The notes beneath the pieces were generated by a model. That model did not search any database and was not told the DNA's origin. It saw nothing but the letters and a program-made list of their open reading frames with translations. A stretch of 64,000 nt of DNA, from NCBI GenBank assembly GCA_016715895.1, contig JADJXH010000003.1, positions 1,178,001-1,242,000 of the forward strand, given 5' to 3'. Positions 22,612 to 30,803 of this stretch are shown here, piece by piece. This DNA comes from Flavobacteriales bacterium. Lineage in GTDB: Bacteria; Bacteroidota; Bacteroidia; Flavobacteriales_F; PHOS-HE28. The stretch's first letter is position 1, and each line of letters begins with the position of its first letter. The translations under genes were made by a program, and so were the position numbers.

Positions 22612-25451
22612 GTTCCGGGTCCGATCAAAGGTATCCGCACCTCGAAGGTGCCGGGCCCGTTGACCACATGCACGGGACGGTCGGTGAGGGCGGTATAGCG
22701 CTGGCGGATGCTCTCCAGACCATAGCCGGTGGAGCGATGCCCCACATCGCGTGGTCGGAGCGGATTGCGCACGATCAGCTCCCCTGCGGCGACCTCCACG
22801 GTCACGGGCAGCGGTTCGGCGGTCGTGGCGGCGTTGTGCTTCAAGGCGTTCTCCACCAGCAGTTGAAGGGTCAAGGGTACGATCCGGTGCCGGCGTGCCT
22901 GCTCATCCACGTTGACGAGCAAGGCGATCCGGTCGCCGAAGCGGCGTTTCTCGAGGTCGAAGTAGGTGGCCAGCAGGCGCAGCTCCTCCTCCACCGGGAT
23001 CAGCTCGCGTTCGCGCACCTGCAGGATGTTGCGGAAGAAGGTGCTGAGCTGCTCCACGTGACCGACCGCTTTGTGCGGCTCCTCCTCGATGAGCTCAATG
23101 AGCGTGTTGAAACTGTTGAAGAGGAAATGAGGGTTCACCTGGCTGCGGAGGGCTTCGAGCTGGAAGCGCACGCGGTCCTTCTCCAGCCGGTCGCGCAAGC
23201 GGATCCGTTCTTCCCGCAGGCGGATGAAGGCGTAGAGCAGCATGGTGATGGCGAGGAGCCAGAGCGCCAGGGCCCAGGGGCGACGCCACCAGGGACGCTG
23301 GATGGTGAAGCTGAAGGCGGTCCAGGGATGAGCGGCGCCACCATCGGTGGATGCGGGCCGCACCTCGAAACGATAGGCGCCCGGTGTCAACCGCGCATAG
23401 GTCACCTGACGTTCGCGCGTGGTCCGGACCGCACTGTCGTACCCGACCAGCCGATGTTCGAACCGGACGGCCCGGGGATCCGCACCGGGGGGCGTGAAAT
23501 ACTGGAAGGTGAGCAGGTCCTGGTCGTGGGCGAGCCGCGTACCATCAACGAGGGGCAGGGGCTCCAGGCCCCATGTCCAACCCAGGATGGCAGCCTTCAC
23601 GGTGCGTGAACGGTCCACCAGCTCCGGACGGATCCGAACGAGCCCCTGGTCCGTGGCAAGCCAAAGCGCACCCTCGGCATCGGAGGCCATCGCGTTCAGC
23701 TCGCCATCTACCCCCTGAAGGCCGCAGGCAGCACCCAGGTCCAGGAAGTGGTCGTCCGCCGGCTCGTACAGGAGCAGGCCTTCGTCCGTGAACACGGCCA
23801 CACCGGACCGGAAGGGCGCCACACCCAGCGGTTCCCCGCGCAGCACGGGATGGTCCTGTCCCACGCACCGCACGGCGCCGTCCTTCACCTGGCACAGGCC
23901 GGTGCCCGGCCCCAAGGCCCAGATCGTCCCATCCTCGCCCCGGCAGAGGCTGTAGTAGGAACGGGGTCCGGCCCCGGATCCCGGCCCGGCGAGCGGTGTT
24001 CCGGTGGACCCTGGTCGCACCTGGATGAGACCGGACCCATCGGAGGCCACGATCGCGGAGCCGTCCTCGAGCGGCATGATGTCGTAGAGAAAGCCACCAC
24101 CGGGTACCGGCAGGGTGGTGAAGCCGCCGTGCGGCGTCCACCGCGCCGCGCCGCCCAAGGTGGCCATCCACAGCGCCTCACCCGAGCGGCGAATGCGCAG
24201 GACATGATCGTTGACCAGTCCATCACGTTCGGTGAGGTGAAGGTCAGCGCCGGAGGGTGTCAGGCGATGGACCCCATCGCCCATGGTGCCCGTCCATACC
24301 TCCCCAGTCGCATCGGAGAGCAGGGTCACCACGGCCATGGAGGGCTTCAAGGCCGAGCGGCGGCTGGTGAACGCGGCCGTGTCCGCGAAGGCCACCGCAT
24401 GGCTGTACACCTGCTCGCCGATGGCGAACTGCACGCGGCCGTCCGGGGAGGTCGTCAGCGCACTGATGCGCCTCAGGTCGATGCGCTCATGTATGCTGGC
24501 GACGAGCACATCCGGGTCGGAGCGATGAACCCGCTCCCTGCCCGTGCACCACCACAGGGCACCGTCGGGGCTGCGGACGAGTCCCGTCACCCGCGTCGGA
24601 CCCTCCGAGGGATCGCCAGAGCGGTACCACTCCGAGCGGTCCTTGAGGTCGAGGGCGAGGAGGCCATGCCGCTCCGTGGCCAGCCAGGCGATCGATGGGT
24701 CGATCCACAGGCCGGTCACCGGGCCGAAGGCCCACGCACTGTCCAGCGCCAGCGGCCTTGCCACGCGGACATCCGAACCGATGCTGAAGACACCACCGCG
24801 GTCCGTTCCGCCCCAGAGGGTGCCTTGGGCATCCGCGAACAAGCTGAGGACGAGGTTGTCCGGCAGGCCTTCGGTCTCGGTGATGTGCGCCACCACGGAG
24901 CCGTCCGGTCCGAGGAGATCCACACCGGCGTCCGTGGCCAGCGCAACGCGGCCGTCAGGCAGAAGGACCAGCGCGTTCACGTGATCGTCAGCAAGGCCGT
25001 TCACCGTGCTCAACCAGTGGAGGGTGCCGCCCTGCAGCCTGCAGATGCCGGCCCCATAGGTACCCACCCACAGGGATCCCGAGGCATCCCGGAGCAGACC
25101 GGTCACCGGCCAGCGGCGCAGCGTCGTGTCCACGAGCAGGGTATCGTGGAACAGCCCGTGGCCATGGAGGACCACACCGTTGTTCAGCGCGACCAGCACA
25201 CCGTCCTTGTCGGAGGCCAGGGCCGTGACCACGGGCATGGGGTCCGGGAGGGCCGCCTGGGTCAACTCGCCGTCGGTGCGGAAGAGGCCATCGGGGCCAC
25301 CGGTCCAGAGCAATCCATCCGGAGACACAGCCAGCACTTCAGCGCGCGGCCTGCGCATGCCGTCCTGCAGCTCGAAGCTGCGCGTCAAGGGATACTGCCC
25401 CCATCCGGGGCTTGCCCACAGCAGGGCGAGGATGGGCCACAGGCACCTCAT
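22608..25451 (-). CDS. Two-component propeller sensor kinase (LytS-like histidine kinase)
   Basis: A 947-residue protein. After a signal (MRCLWPILALLWASPGWG) come about fourteen propeller repeats of the type DASGSLWVGTYGAGI and AQGTLWGGTDRGGVF, forming two seven-bladed propellers. A Y_Y_Y domain follows (VRFEHRLVGYD ... LTPGAYRFEV), then one membrane segment, a coiled coil, and a His_kinase domain with QVNPHFLFNSFNTL (H775) plus an HATPase with VENALKHNAAT. This is the hybrid-like layout used by Bacteroidota to sense periplasmic ligands. It is coupled on both sides (ATGA overlaps) to YceI upstream and the LytTR regulator downstream. Confidence 0.92.
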   Translation of the reverse strand: MRCLWPILALLWASPGWGQYPLTRSFELQDGMRRPRAEVLAVSPDGLLWTGGPDGLFRTDGELTQAALPDPMPVVTALASDKDGVLVALNNGVVLHGHGLFHDTLLVDTTLRRWPVTGLLRDASGSLWVGTYGAGICRLQGGTLHWLSTVNGLADDHVNALVLLPDGRVALATDAGVDLLGPDGSVVAHITETEGLPDNLVLSLFADAQGTLWGGTDRGGVFSIGSDVRVARPLALDSAWAFGPVTGLWIDPSIAWLATERHGLLALDLKDRSEWYRSGDPSEGPTRVTGLVRSPDGALWWCTGRERVHRSDPDVLVASIHERIDLRRISALTTSPDGRVQFAIGEQVYSHAVAFADTAAFTSRRSALKPSMAVVTLLSDATGEVWTGTMGDGVHRLTPSGADLHLTERDGLVNDHVLRIRRSGEALWMATLGGAARWTPHGGFTTLPVPGGGFLYDIMPLEDGSAIVASDGSGLIQVRPGSTGTPLAGPGSGAGPRSYYSLCRGEDGTIWALGPGTGLCQVKDGAVRCVGQDHPVLRGEPLGVAPFRSGVAVFTDEGLLLYEPADDHFLDLGAACGLQGVDGELNAMASDAEGALWLATDQGLVRIRPELVDRSRTVKAAILGWTWGLEPLPLVDGTRLAHDQDLLTFQYFTPPGADPRAVRFEHRLVGYDSAVRTTRERQVTYARLTPGAYRFEVRPASTDGGAAHPWTAFSFTIQRPWWRRPWALALWLLAITMLLYAFIRLREERIRLRDRLEKDRVRFQLEALRSQVNPHFLFNSFNTLIELIEEEPHKAVGHVEQLSTFFRNILQVRERELIPVEEELRLLATYFDLEKRRFGDRIALLVNVDEQARRHRIVPLTLQLLVENALKHNAATTAEPLPVTVEVAAGELIVRNPLRPRDVGHRSTGYGLESIRQRYTALTDRPVHVVNGPGTFEVRIPLIGPGT

Positions 25452-26014
25452 GGGGCCGCCGGCTTCGGCCGGAAGAGCAGGTCCACGGTGACGATGGCCT
25501 CCGGAGCCACCTTGCGCTGTACGACGCGAGGCACGCGGATCGCATGGTCCTCCAAAAGCACGGGAAAGGTGGAGGTCACGCGCACACCGTCCCGGCCCAC
25601 GGCGATGCGGCATTCGATGATGCGCTCGCGCTCCACACCATGCAGATCAAAGGTGCCCTTCGCCCGCACGATGGTGGTGCCCGGTGTCCGCAGGTCGAGG
25701 CTTTCGATCACACGGCCCTTGAACACCGCATAGGGATGGGTCGCGGACTCCAGGTAGTTCTCGTTGAAGTGCTCCCGTTGCAGGGGGCTGTTGAATCCAT
25801 CGAGATCGGCCATGGCCACTTGCACGGCGAAGGTGCGGGCCGCAGGGTCCATGATCCCCTTTGCGGAACGCATGGAGGCCTTGATGATCTCCAGTGGTGC
25901 ATCGCTCACGAAGGAGACCTCCGAACGCACGACGTAAAGCAGCTCCGCGGTCTGTGCATGCAGCGGCGGGAGCGCCAGGGCCGGGAACAGCGCAAGGAGG
26001 ACGTTCCGGAACAT
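25448..26014 (-). CDS. YceI family protein (second copy)
   Basis: A 188-residue YceI-like periplasmic protein with a signal ending in PLHAQ. Family phrases include RSEVSFVSDAPLEIIKASM, LDGFNSPLQREHFNENYLES and KGTFDLHGVERE. It is the first gene of an operon with a propeller kinase and a LytTR regulator and overlaps the kinase start by 4 bases. This coupling suggests that it takes part in sensing, perhaps by binding an isoprenoid or lipid cue (inference). A TAAGTTCG element lies just upstream. Confidence 0.9.
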   Translation of the reverse strand: MFRNVLLALFPALALPPLHAQTAELLYVVRSEVSFVSDAPLEIIKASMRSAKGIMDPAARTFAVQVAMADLDGFNSPLQREHFNENYLESATHPYAVFKGRVIESLDLRTPGTTIVRAKGTFDLHGVERERIIECRIAVGRDGVRVTSTFPVLLEDHAIRVPRVVQRKVAPEAIVTVDLLFRPKPAAP

Positions 26015-26023
26015 GGTGGACCG

Positions 26024-26031
26024 CGAACTTA
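26024..26031 (-). promoter_or_regulatory. -7 promoter element TAAGTTCG of the YceI-kinase operon
   Basis: TAAGTTCG on the minus strand, 9 bases before the start at 26014, fits the promoter elements of the window. Confidence 0.45.
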
Positions 26032-26064
26032 CGCCCGACCGCAGCGCCCTCGGTGGCCCGCTCC

Positions 26065-26073
26065 TATCTTCGC
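26065..26073 (+). promoter_or_regulatory. -7 promoter element TATCTTCGC of tRNA-Ser
   Basis: TATCTTCGC lies 10 bases upstream of the tRNA 5' end. The identical string precedes the pruA gene (37347-37355). Confidence 0.55.
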
Positions 26074-26083
26074 GCAACCGTTC

Positions 26084-26173
26084 GGAGAGGTGCCAGAGTG
26101 GTCGAATGGGCCTGACTCGAAATCAGGTGTGCCCTTCGGGGCACCGGGGGTTCGAATCCCTCCCTCTCCGCCA
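26084..26173 (+). tRNA. tRNA-Ser (anticodon CGA)
   Basis: A 90-base class II tRNA with an encoded CCA end. The acceptor stem GGAGAGG pairs with CCTCTCC; the anticodon stem CCTGA/TCAGG encloses the loop CTCGAAA, giving anticodon CGA (reads UCG). The long variable arm TGTGCCCTTCGGGGCACC marks it as tRNA-Ser, and the T arm reads GGGGGTTCGAATCCCTC. It has its own promoter element. Its last 17 bases before the CA are repeated at 26307-26323. Confidence 0.95.
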
Positions 26174-26175
26174 AG

Positions 26176-26193
26176 CCGCCCCGCGTAAGCGGG
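26176..26193 (+). terminator. Hairpin after tRNA-Ser
   Basis: GCCCCGC / GCGGGGC with a GTAA loop stands directly after the tRNA and probably ends its transcript, although only TGTTCGTT follows. A degraded second copy of this hairpin region lies at about 26369-26400. Confidence 0.5.
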
Positions 26194-26306
26194 GCGTGTT
26201 CGTTCACGGCAGCGAGGCGATCGTGATCGGCAGAGCGGACGGAACGAACACACGCGGACGCGAAGCGGGCGCGGCTTGAAGCCTCCCCCCAACGGGATGC
26301 GCAGCC

Positions 26307-26323
26307 ATCCCTCCCTCTCCGCC
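26307..26323 (+). repeat. Direct repeat of the tRNA-Ser 3' end (att-like)
   Basis: ATCCCTCCCTCTCCGCC is identical to bases 26156-26172, the T-arm/acceptor 3' end of tRNA-Ser, 151 bases upstream. Further downstream the string CGGGGCGTGTTCG is also repeated. The pattern looks like the remnant of an integration event or a local duplication at the tRNA 3' end. Confidence 0.6.
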
Positions 26324-26402
26324 TGCGGGCCTTTCAGCACCCTGCGGCGAACACGGTCCGCCAGGCCGACCCGCGCAAGATCGGGGCGTGTTCGCGGATC
26401 GC

Positions 26403-27476
26403 TCAGCGGGCCACCTGGCCGAAGTTGATGCAAACGGACACGAAGGGAAAGCCGAAGAAGACCTCGTCACGCAACTCCTCGTTGTTCACAAAGGAGAGAT
26501 CGACGGCCACACGACGGCTCACAAAGCGTAGCCCGGCGGACCACCAGGTGCGGTAGCGGCCGTCGACGTGCACCAGCCAGTTGTCCGTCACCACCCAGAG
26601 CTTGGGGATCAGCCGGCCGGCCAGAGCGAAGGAATAGGTCGGCAGCAGCTCCCAACCATCCCATTCGTGGTATCGCACACCTGCTGAGAACGTGCCGTGG
26701 AACAGCTCCATGCCAATGGTCAGAAGGCCCTGGCCTGCGAAGAGCCCCTGCCTGACGCCCTCATCGCGGTGCCGATCGAACGGGGCCGTGATCCCGTACG
26801 GTGTGTTGCTGTAAAGCCCGGCAGCGCCGAGATGCAGCTGCGGTGTGATGGACCAGCCGGTCCGGGCACCGACCACCACGCCGGGCGCGTTCCGTGAGTA
26901 CGAGAGGAGCGAAACCACCTCCAAGCCCCCGAACAGCTCCAGGTGATCGACGGGCGACACGTGCACGGACTGGATGGCCAGGTAGGTGTTCCGATAGAAG
27001 TGCTCGCCGCGCCGCACGGGCAAGGCGGAGGGGGCCAGCGTATACCGGGACGCATGCCGGTCGCGGAACCAGCGCAGACCGTCCGGGTCACGCCTCCGTG
27101 CCGCCCGGCGCACCGCAGGGGCCTCCGCAGCGGATGCCGGCCGGGAAGGTGCCGGGACGGGTCCATCGATCCGCTCCATGCGCACCACACGATCCAGCGG
27201 GACCTCCACGATTCCGAAGGCTTCCGTGCGGACACGGATCGCTCCCGGACCGGGATCCATCAGTTCACCCAGGATCAGCGACCCATCGTCGAGCTCGATG
27301 CGATGAACGTAACGGGTGGTATCCGGTTGAGCGAAACACACCAGCGAGCAGGCCATCGCGAAGCCGAGCAGTCCCTGCCGCCACCAGGTGACCGGCGACC
27401 ATCGGCGGTGCGCCGCATCCGGGACGACCGGCCGCGCGGCCCGGGTCATCCCGGATACGGGAACGGTCGGTGCCAT
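26403..27476 (-). CDS. Outer-membrane beta-barrel-like protein, hypothetical
   Basis: A 357-residue protein. After a hydrophobic signal (LLGFAMACSLVCFAQ) comes a small domain with HRIELDDGSLILGELMDPG, which resembles an SH3-like or PRC-like fold, then a barrel domain from about residue 160. That barrel is homologous to the protein at 58117-58935: LAPSALPVRRGEHFYRNTYL against FGPSAIPLEGGQGYYQNVSI, and VVTDNWLVHVDGRYRTW against FVTENWQVPFGRSDYRVF. It ends in aromatic VSVCINFGQVAR. The start at 27476 is supported by a TACTTTTG element; 27449 is an alternative. Function unknown. Confidence 0.7.
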   Translation of the reverse strand: MAPTVPVSGMTRAARPVVPDAAHRRWSPVTWWRQGLLGFAMACSLVCFAQPDTTRYVHRIELDDGSLILGELMDPGPGAIRVRTEAFGIVEVPLDRVVRMERIDGPVPAPSRPASAAEAPAVRRAARRRDPDGLRWFRDRHASRYTLAPSALPVRRGEHFYRNTYLAIQSVHVSPVDHLELFGGLEVVSLLSYSRNAPGVVVGARTGWSITPQLHLGAAGLYSNTPYGITAPFDRHRDEGVRQGLFAGQGLLTIGMELFHGTFSAGVRYHEWDGWELLPTYSFALAGRLIPKLWVVTDNWLVHVDGRYRTWWSAGLRFVSRRVAVDLSFVNNEELRDEVFFGFPFVSVCINFGQVAR

Positions 27477-27500
27477 CGGTTGAGGGCGGAAGTCCACATT

Positions 27501-27508
27501 CAAAAGTA
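27501..27508 (-). promoter_or_regulatory. -7 promoter element TACTTTTG (minus strand)
   Basis: Exact match to TAnnTTTG on the minus strand, upstream of the start at 27476. The divergent element TACCTTTC begins 3 bases away, so the two promoters are back to back. Confidence 0.55.
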
Positions 27509-27510
27509 GG

Positions 27511-27518
27511 TACCTTTC
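27511..27518 (+). promoter_or_regulatory. -7 promoter element TACCTTTC of the T9SS plug gene
   Basis: TACCTTTC lies 45 bases before the ATG at 27564 and is adjacent to the divergent element at 27501-27508. Confidence 0.5.
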
Positions 27519-27563
27519 ACCGCCTCGGACCACGGTGTCCGCAGGGGTTCCCGCACTCCGCTC

Positions 27564-28886
27564 ATGAAGCGTCTCCGCCGCGTTCACGCCGTTCGGGCCC
27601 TCCTTGCTCTGCTGCCCCTGGCCTGCGGTTCGACGCAGCCGGCCATGGACGCGCTGAGCCCGGAGTACTATGAGCCACGCACGGTGCAGTACCGGGACGA
27701 GGTCTTCGACCCCTTGATCCGGACGGTGCAGTGCTTCAAAGGGGGCTTCGAGCTGGCCGCACCGGTGATCGAGCTGGGCAGCACGGAGTTCGTGGAGCTG
27801 CGCTTCGATGACCTGCGCACCACCACGCTCGACCTGTCCTACACGATCGAGCATTGCAATGCCGACTGGACGCCCAGCGACTTGGCCAAGGGGCAGTACA
27901 TCGACGGAGCCTTCATCGATCTGGTGCGGGCACCGCGGATGAGCTTCAACACCCTGCAACCCTTCTTCCACTACAGCCTGCAGGTACCGAACCCCATGAT
28001 GCGGCCGACGCGATCGGGCAACTACATCCTGAAGGTGTTCCAAAGCGACGACGAGACCGCCGTGATGGTGACCCGCCGCTTCCTGGTGGTGGAGAAGGTG
28101 ATCGGCATCGATGCGCGCGTGATGGCCAGCCGGGATGTGCAGGTGCGTGACGTCGCGCAGCAGGTGGACATCACCGTGCGGACCAACGACCTGACGGTGA
28201 TCGATCCCTTCGGCGACATCAAGGTGGCCGTGTTGCAGAACCTCAACTGGAACGATGTACGCACCGGATTGAAACCCCGCTTTATCCGCAACGACGAGCT
28301 CATCTACGACCACCCGCCGGAAGCTCAGTTCATGGGGGGCAACGAGTACCGCAACTTCGAGATCAAGAACCTCCGCTATCCATCCCTCCGTGTGGCGAGC
28401 GTCCGCACGGGCCAGCAGCTGATGGAGGCGGTGCTGTCCGACGATCCGTCGCGCCACATCCGGGTGTACCTCGAGCAGCCCGACGTGAACGGCCGCTTCC
28501 TCATCCGCAACGACGATGTGGACGGCGACCCCACGGGGGCCGATTATGTGAACGTGGTGTTCAGCCTGCCGATGGATGCGCCCCTGCCAGGAGGGGACGT
28601 GTACGTGGTCGGCGGATTCTGCGACCTCCTCTGCCGCAAGGAATACCGGATGCAGTACGTGCCCGACAGGAAGCGATACATGCTGGTGGCGCCGCTGAAG
28701 CAGGGCTTCTACGACTACCAGTTCGCCTGGCTTCCGCATGGCGCGCATCTGCCCGACCTCACCAGGCTGGAGGGCAGCCACTTCCAGACGGAGAACGACT
28801 ACCTCGTGCTGGTGTACCTGCGGGATCACCAGCAGCGCTGCGACCGGTTGGTCGGGGCACGCTTCGTGAACAGCCGCAGGGGGTGA
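27564..28886 (+). CDS. Type IX secretion system plug protein (DUF5103)
   Basis: A 440-residue secreted protein matching the family formerly called DUF5103, now known as the T9SS plug that closes the SprA translocon pore in the outer membrane. Recognisable segments are VQCFKGGFELAAPVIELGS, LRFDDLRTTTLDLSYTIEHCNADW, MSFNTLQPFFHYSLQVPN, PTRSGNYILKVF and GFYDYQFAWL. The N-terminus has a signal with a lipobox-like LPLACGS. It is the only T9SS machinery gene in the window and explains how the cargo proteins with sorting domains can be exported. The ATG at 27564 fits the signal. Confidence 0.88.
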   Translation: MKRLRRVHAVRALLALLPLACGSTQPAMDALSPEYYEPRTVQYRDEVFDPLIRTVQCFKGGFELAAPVIELGSTEFVELRFDDLRTTTLDLSYTIEHCNADWTPSDLAKGQYIDGAFIDLVRAPRMSFNTLQPFFHYSLQVPNPMMRPTRSGNYILKVFQSDDETAVMVTRRFLVVEKVIGIDARVMASRDVQVRDVAQQVDITVRTNDLTVIDPFGDIKVAVLQNLNWNDVRTGLKPRFIRNDELIYDHPPEAQFMGGNEYRNFEIKNLRYPSLRVASVRTGQQLMEAVLSDDPSRHIRVYLEQPDVNGRFLIRNDDVDGDPTGADYVNVVFSLPMDAPLPGGDVYVVGGFCDLLCRKEYRMQYVPDRKRYMLVAPLKQGFYDYQFAWLPHGAHLPDLTRLEGSHFQTENDYLVLVYLRDHQQRCDRLVGARFVNSRRG

Positions 28887-28889
28887 GCC

Positions 28890-29921
28890 TCAGGGCACCA
28901 TGATCCGGCGGACCCCAATGCCGTCGACCTGAACAAGGATCGCACCCGTGAAAGCCGGTAACAGGACCGTCGTCCGCAGCCGGCCTGCATCCAGCAGCCT
29001 GCCGGTCACATCCAACAGGCGGTAGGCGGTCGCCTCCAAGGGCAGGCCCTGGAACCACAGGGAACGACCATCCTCGTTGAGGGATACCGTGAAGGCATCG
29101 GATGGGGAAGGCCCGGGCACGGCCGTGGCGCAGTCGGCCAGGTCGAAGAGGATCACCTGGTCGTTCCCACCGCTCGGGATGCAGATCCGGTCGTGCACGG
29201 TATCGAAGTCGATGTCGGCCGGCTGGCTCAGGCCTGGCACCATGAGGTCCTCGAACTGCGGCGACACGACGCCCCATTCGAAGCGGGAGATCCGGTTCGG
29301 GCTCCAGGACGAGATCACCACCAGCCCATGGCATTCGAGCGTGATGCCGTCAATGCTGCCCACGCCGGTGCTGACGGTGCCGGTGATGGCGGCGGTGGCG
29401 CGGTCGTAGCCTCGGACGATGGCCCCGGGCCCCCAATAGGCCACCAGCAGCGCGTCGCTCACCGGTTCGTACACGATGCCGTTCGGCGTGCCGCCCGTGC
29501 TGGCCACCCAGGTGATGAAGCTCATTGTGGACGGTTCCACCCGGAGGATCTGCTGCCCGCTGAAGTCGGTGACATAGAGGAAGTGCCCGTCCGTGGTGAT
29601 CCCGTTCAGGAACCCGCCTCCCGTGTTCAGGTCGAAGACCTGCGAACCATCGCTCAACAGGTAGCCCTTCACCCGCCCTCCGCTGCAGGCATACAGGGTA
29701 TCACCCAGGATCTCAAGTCCGTACGGGTCGGGGCTCACGCTGGCAAAGGGGGTGACGGTACCGGCCTGGTCCCGTTGTTTGATGGTGCCATCGCCCAGGT
29801 TGCTCACGAAATAGCGGTCACCGATGGGGTCATGTTCCACGCTCTCCGGGTCGGTGTACTGGGCGCTGAGGGACATGGAAAGGCCGAGCACGGGACCGAG
29901 CAGAAGGGGACGGGGGATCAT
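28890..29921 (-). CDS. Secreted NHL/SMP-30-like beta-propeller protein
   Basis: A 343-residue protein with a Sec signal (to LSAQ). The first 260 residues form a propeller of NHL/SMP-30 type with phrases such as DRYFVSNLGDGTI, GITTDGHFLYVTDFSGQQI, PNGIVYEPVSDALLVAY and QPADIDFDTVHDRICIPSGGNDQV. The last 70 residues (SLNEDGRSLWFQG ... YRLLDVTGRLLDAG ... VQVDGIGVRRIMV) look like a degenerate T9SS sorting domain. A probable extracellular binding protein. A TAGCTTGGC element just upstream supports the start. Confidence 0.75.
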   Translation of the reverse strand: MIPRPLLLGPVLGLSMSLSAQYTDPESVEHDPIGDRYFVSNLGDGTIKQRDQAGTVTPFASVSPDPYGLEILGDTLYACSGGRVKGYLLSDGSQVFDLNTGGGFLNGITTDGHFLYVTDFSGQQILRVEPSTMSFITWVASTGGTPNGIVYEPVSDALLVAYWGPGAIVRGYDRATAAITGTVSTGVGSIDGITLECHGLVVISSWSPNRISRFEWGVVSPQFEDLMVPGLSQPADIDFDTVHDRICIPSGGNDQVILFDLADCATAVPGPSPSDAFTVSLNEDGRSLWFQGLPLEATAYRLLDVTGRLLDAGRLRTTVLLPAFTGAILVQVDGIGVRRIMVP

Positions 29922-29924
29922 GTG

Positions 29925-29933
29925 GCCAAGCTA
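29925..29933 (-). promoter_or_regulatory. -7 promoter element TAGCTTGGC
   Basis: On the minus strand GGTAGCTTGGCCAC precedes the start at 29921 by only 3 bases, suggesting a leaderless or very short-leader transcript. Confidence 0.4.
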
Positions 29934-29974
29934 CCGGATCCCCGGAGATGCACCGGAAGCGCCTCCGGGCGCGT

Positions 29975-29983
29975 TATCCTTGC
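29975..29983 (+). promoter_or_regulatory. -7 promoter element TATCCTTGC of apaG
   Basis: GTTATCCTTGCACC lies 6 bases before the ATG at 29990, confirming that start. Confidence 0.5.
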
Positions 29984-29989
29984 ACCCAG

Positions 29990-30376
29990 ATGCCCACCAC
30001 GGTCACCAACGGGATCCGCGTCAGCGTGAAGGTGCGCTTCGCCGAGGAGCTCAGCGATCCGAAGCTGGGCCGGTTCCTGTTCGCCTACCGCATCACGATC
30101 GCCAACGAAGGCCAGCACACCGTCCAGTTGCTGCGCCGCCGCTGGACCATCTGGGACAGCCTGGGGCCGGTGCGCCAGGTGGAGGGGCCCGGCGTGGTCG
30201 GCGAACAGCCGGTGCTCGCCCCCGGCGGACGCTTCACATACACGAGCCAGTGCGACCTGCGCAGCGGCCTGGGCCGCATGGTGGGCACGTACACGATGGG
30301 GGATCGCGACAGTGGGGAACGCTTCAGCGTGGAGGTGCCGGAATTCGTGCTCCGCTATCCGTTCCTGGCCAATTGA
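29990..30376 (+). CDS. apaG: ApaG domain protein
   Basis: A 128-residue protein of the ApaG family (immunoglobulin-like fold), with the conserved FAYRITIANEG, VQLLRRRWTIWDS, GVVGEQPVLAPGGRFTYTSQCDL and GTYTMGD segments. The gene is linked to Co2+/Mg2+ handling in enterobacteria, and ApaG-like domains occur in F-box and polymerase-delta-interacting proteins; the biochemical role is unsettled. The promoter element right before the ATG decides the start. It lies alone between two plus-strand promoters. Confidence 0.93.
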   Translation: MPTTVTNGIRVSVKVRFAEELSDPKLGRFLFAYRITIANEGQHTVQLLRRRWTIWDSLGPVRQVEGPGVVGEQPVLAPGGRFTYTSQCDLRSGLGRMVGTYTMGDRDSGERFSVEVPEFVLRYPFLAN

Positions 30377-30397
30377 AGGGCGGTCGTCCGGGGCACC

Positions 30398-30406
30398 TAC
30401 CTTAGC
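30398..30406 (+). promoter_or_regulatory. -7 promoter element TACCTTAGC
   Basis: CTACCTTAGCGCCCG, nearly identical to the gltA promoter element, stands 19 bases before the ATG at 30426. Confidence 0.5.
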
Positions 30407-30425
30407 GCCCGTTCATCCTCATCGC

Positions 30426-30719
30426 ATGGTCAGGCCCATCCTTCGCATCCTCGTCCCGCTCCTGATGGCGGTGTCGCTGGTGGTGCTGCCGGGCTCCATC
30501 CAGGCCGCGGACCGGATGCTGGCGGAACAGCACATGGACAGCGGACAGCTGCCCGCCGCCGAGGAGGAGGTCGGACATGCCGGTGCGGCCGCGCTGCTGG
30601 CGGGCGGTCCATCGGACAACCCGCCGGATCGGATCATCGCATTGCTGGGCCGGCATGCGGTGGGCGAACTTCCCGAAGGGATGCGCCGCATCCACGTACC
30701 ACCGCCCAAGGGATGGTGA
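30426..30719 (+). CDS. Small secreted protein, hypothetical
   Basis: A 97-residue protein with an N-terminal signal (residues about 5-27, ending SIQAAD). The mature part is acidic and Ala-rich (AAEEEVGHAGAAALLAGG) and ends in RIHVPPPKGW. No family or motif is recognised. Its own promoter element makes it likely to be expressed. It precedes the SulP transporter by 84 bases. Confidence 0.6.
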   Translation: MVRPILRILVPLLMAVSLVVLPGSIQAADRMLAEQHMDSGQLPAAEEEVGHAGAAALLAGGPSDNPPDRIIALLGRHAVGELPEGMRRIHVPPPKGW

Positions 30720-30803
30720 GCTGACGGCGCGGAACGCGCCTGCCCCGGGCCCACGAGGCCCAGTCCGTCCGGTCCCTCACATCCCTGAATCCACGCTCCG
30801 TCC

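Noticed and set aside
27477..28829. Upstream extension of the barrel-protein frame into the T9SS plug gene
   Set aside because: It is antisense to the plug gene, and a promoter element and signal peptide place the start at 27476.
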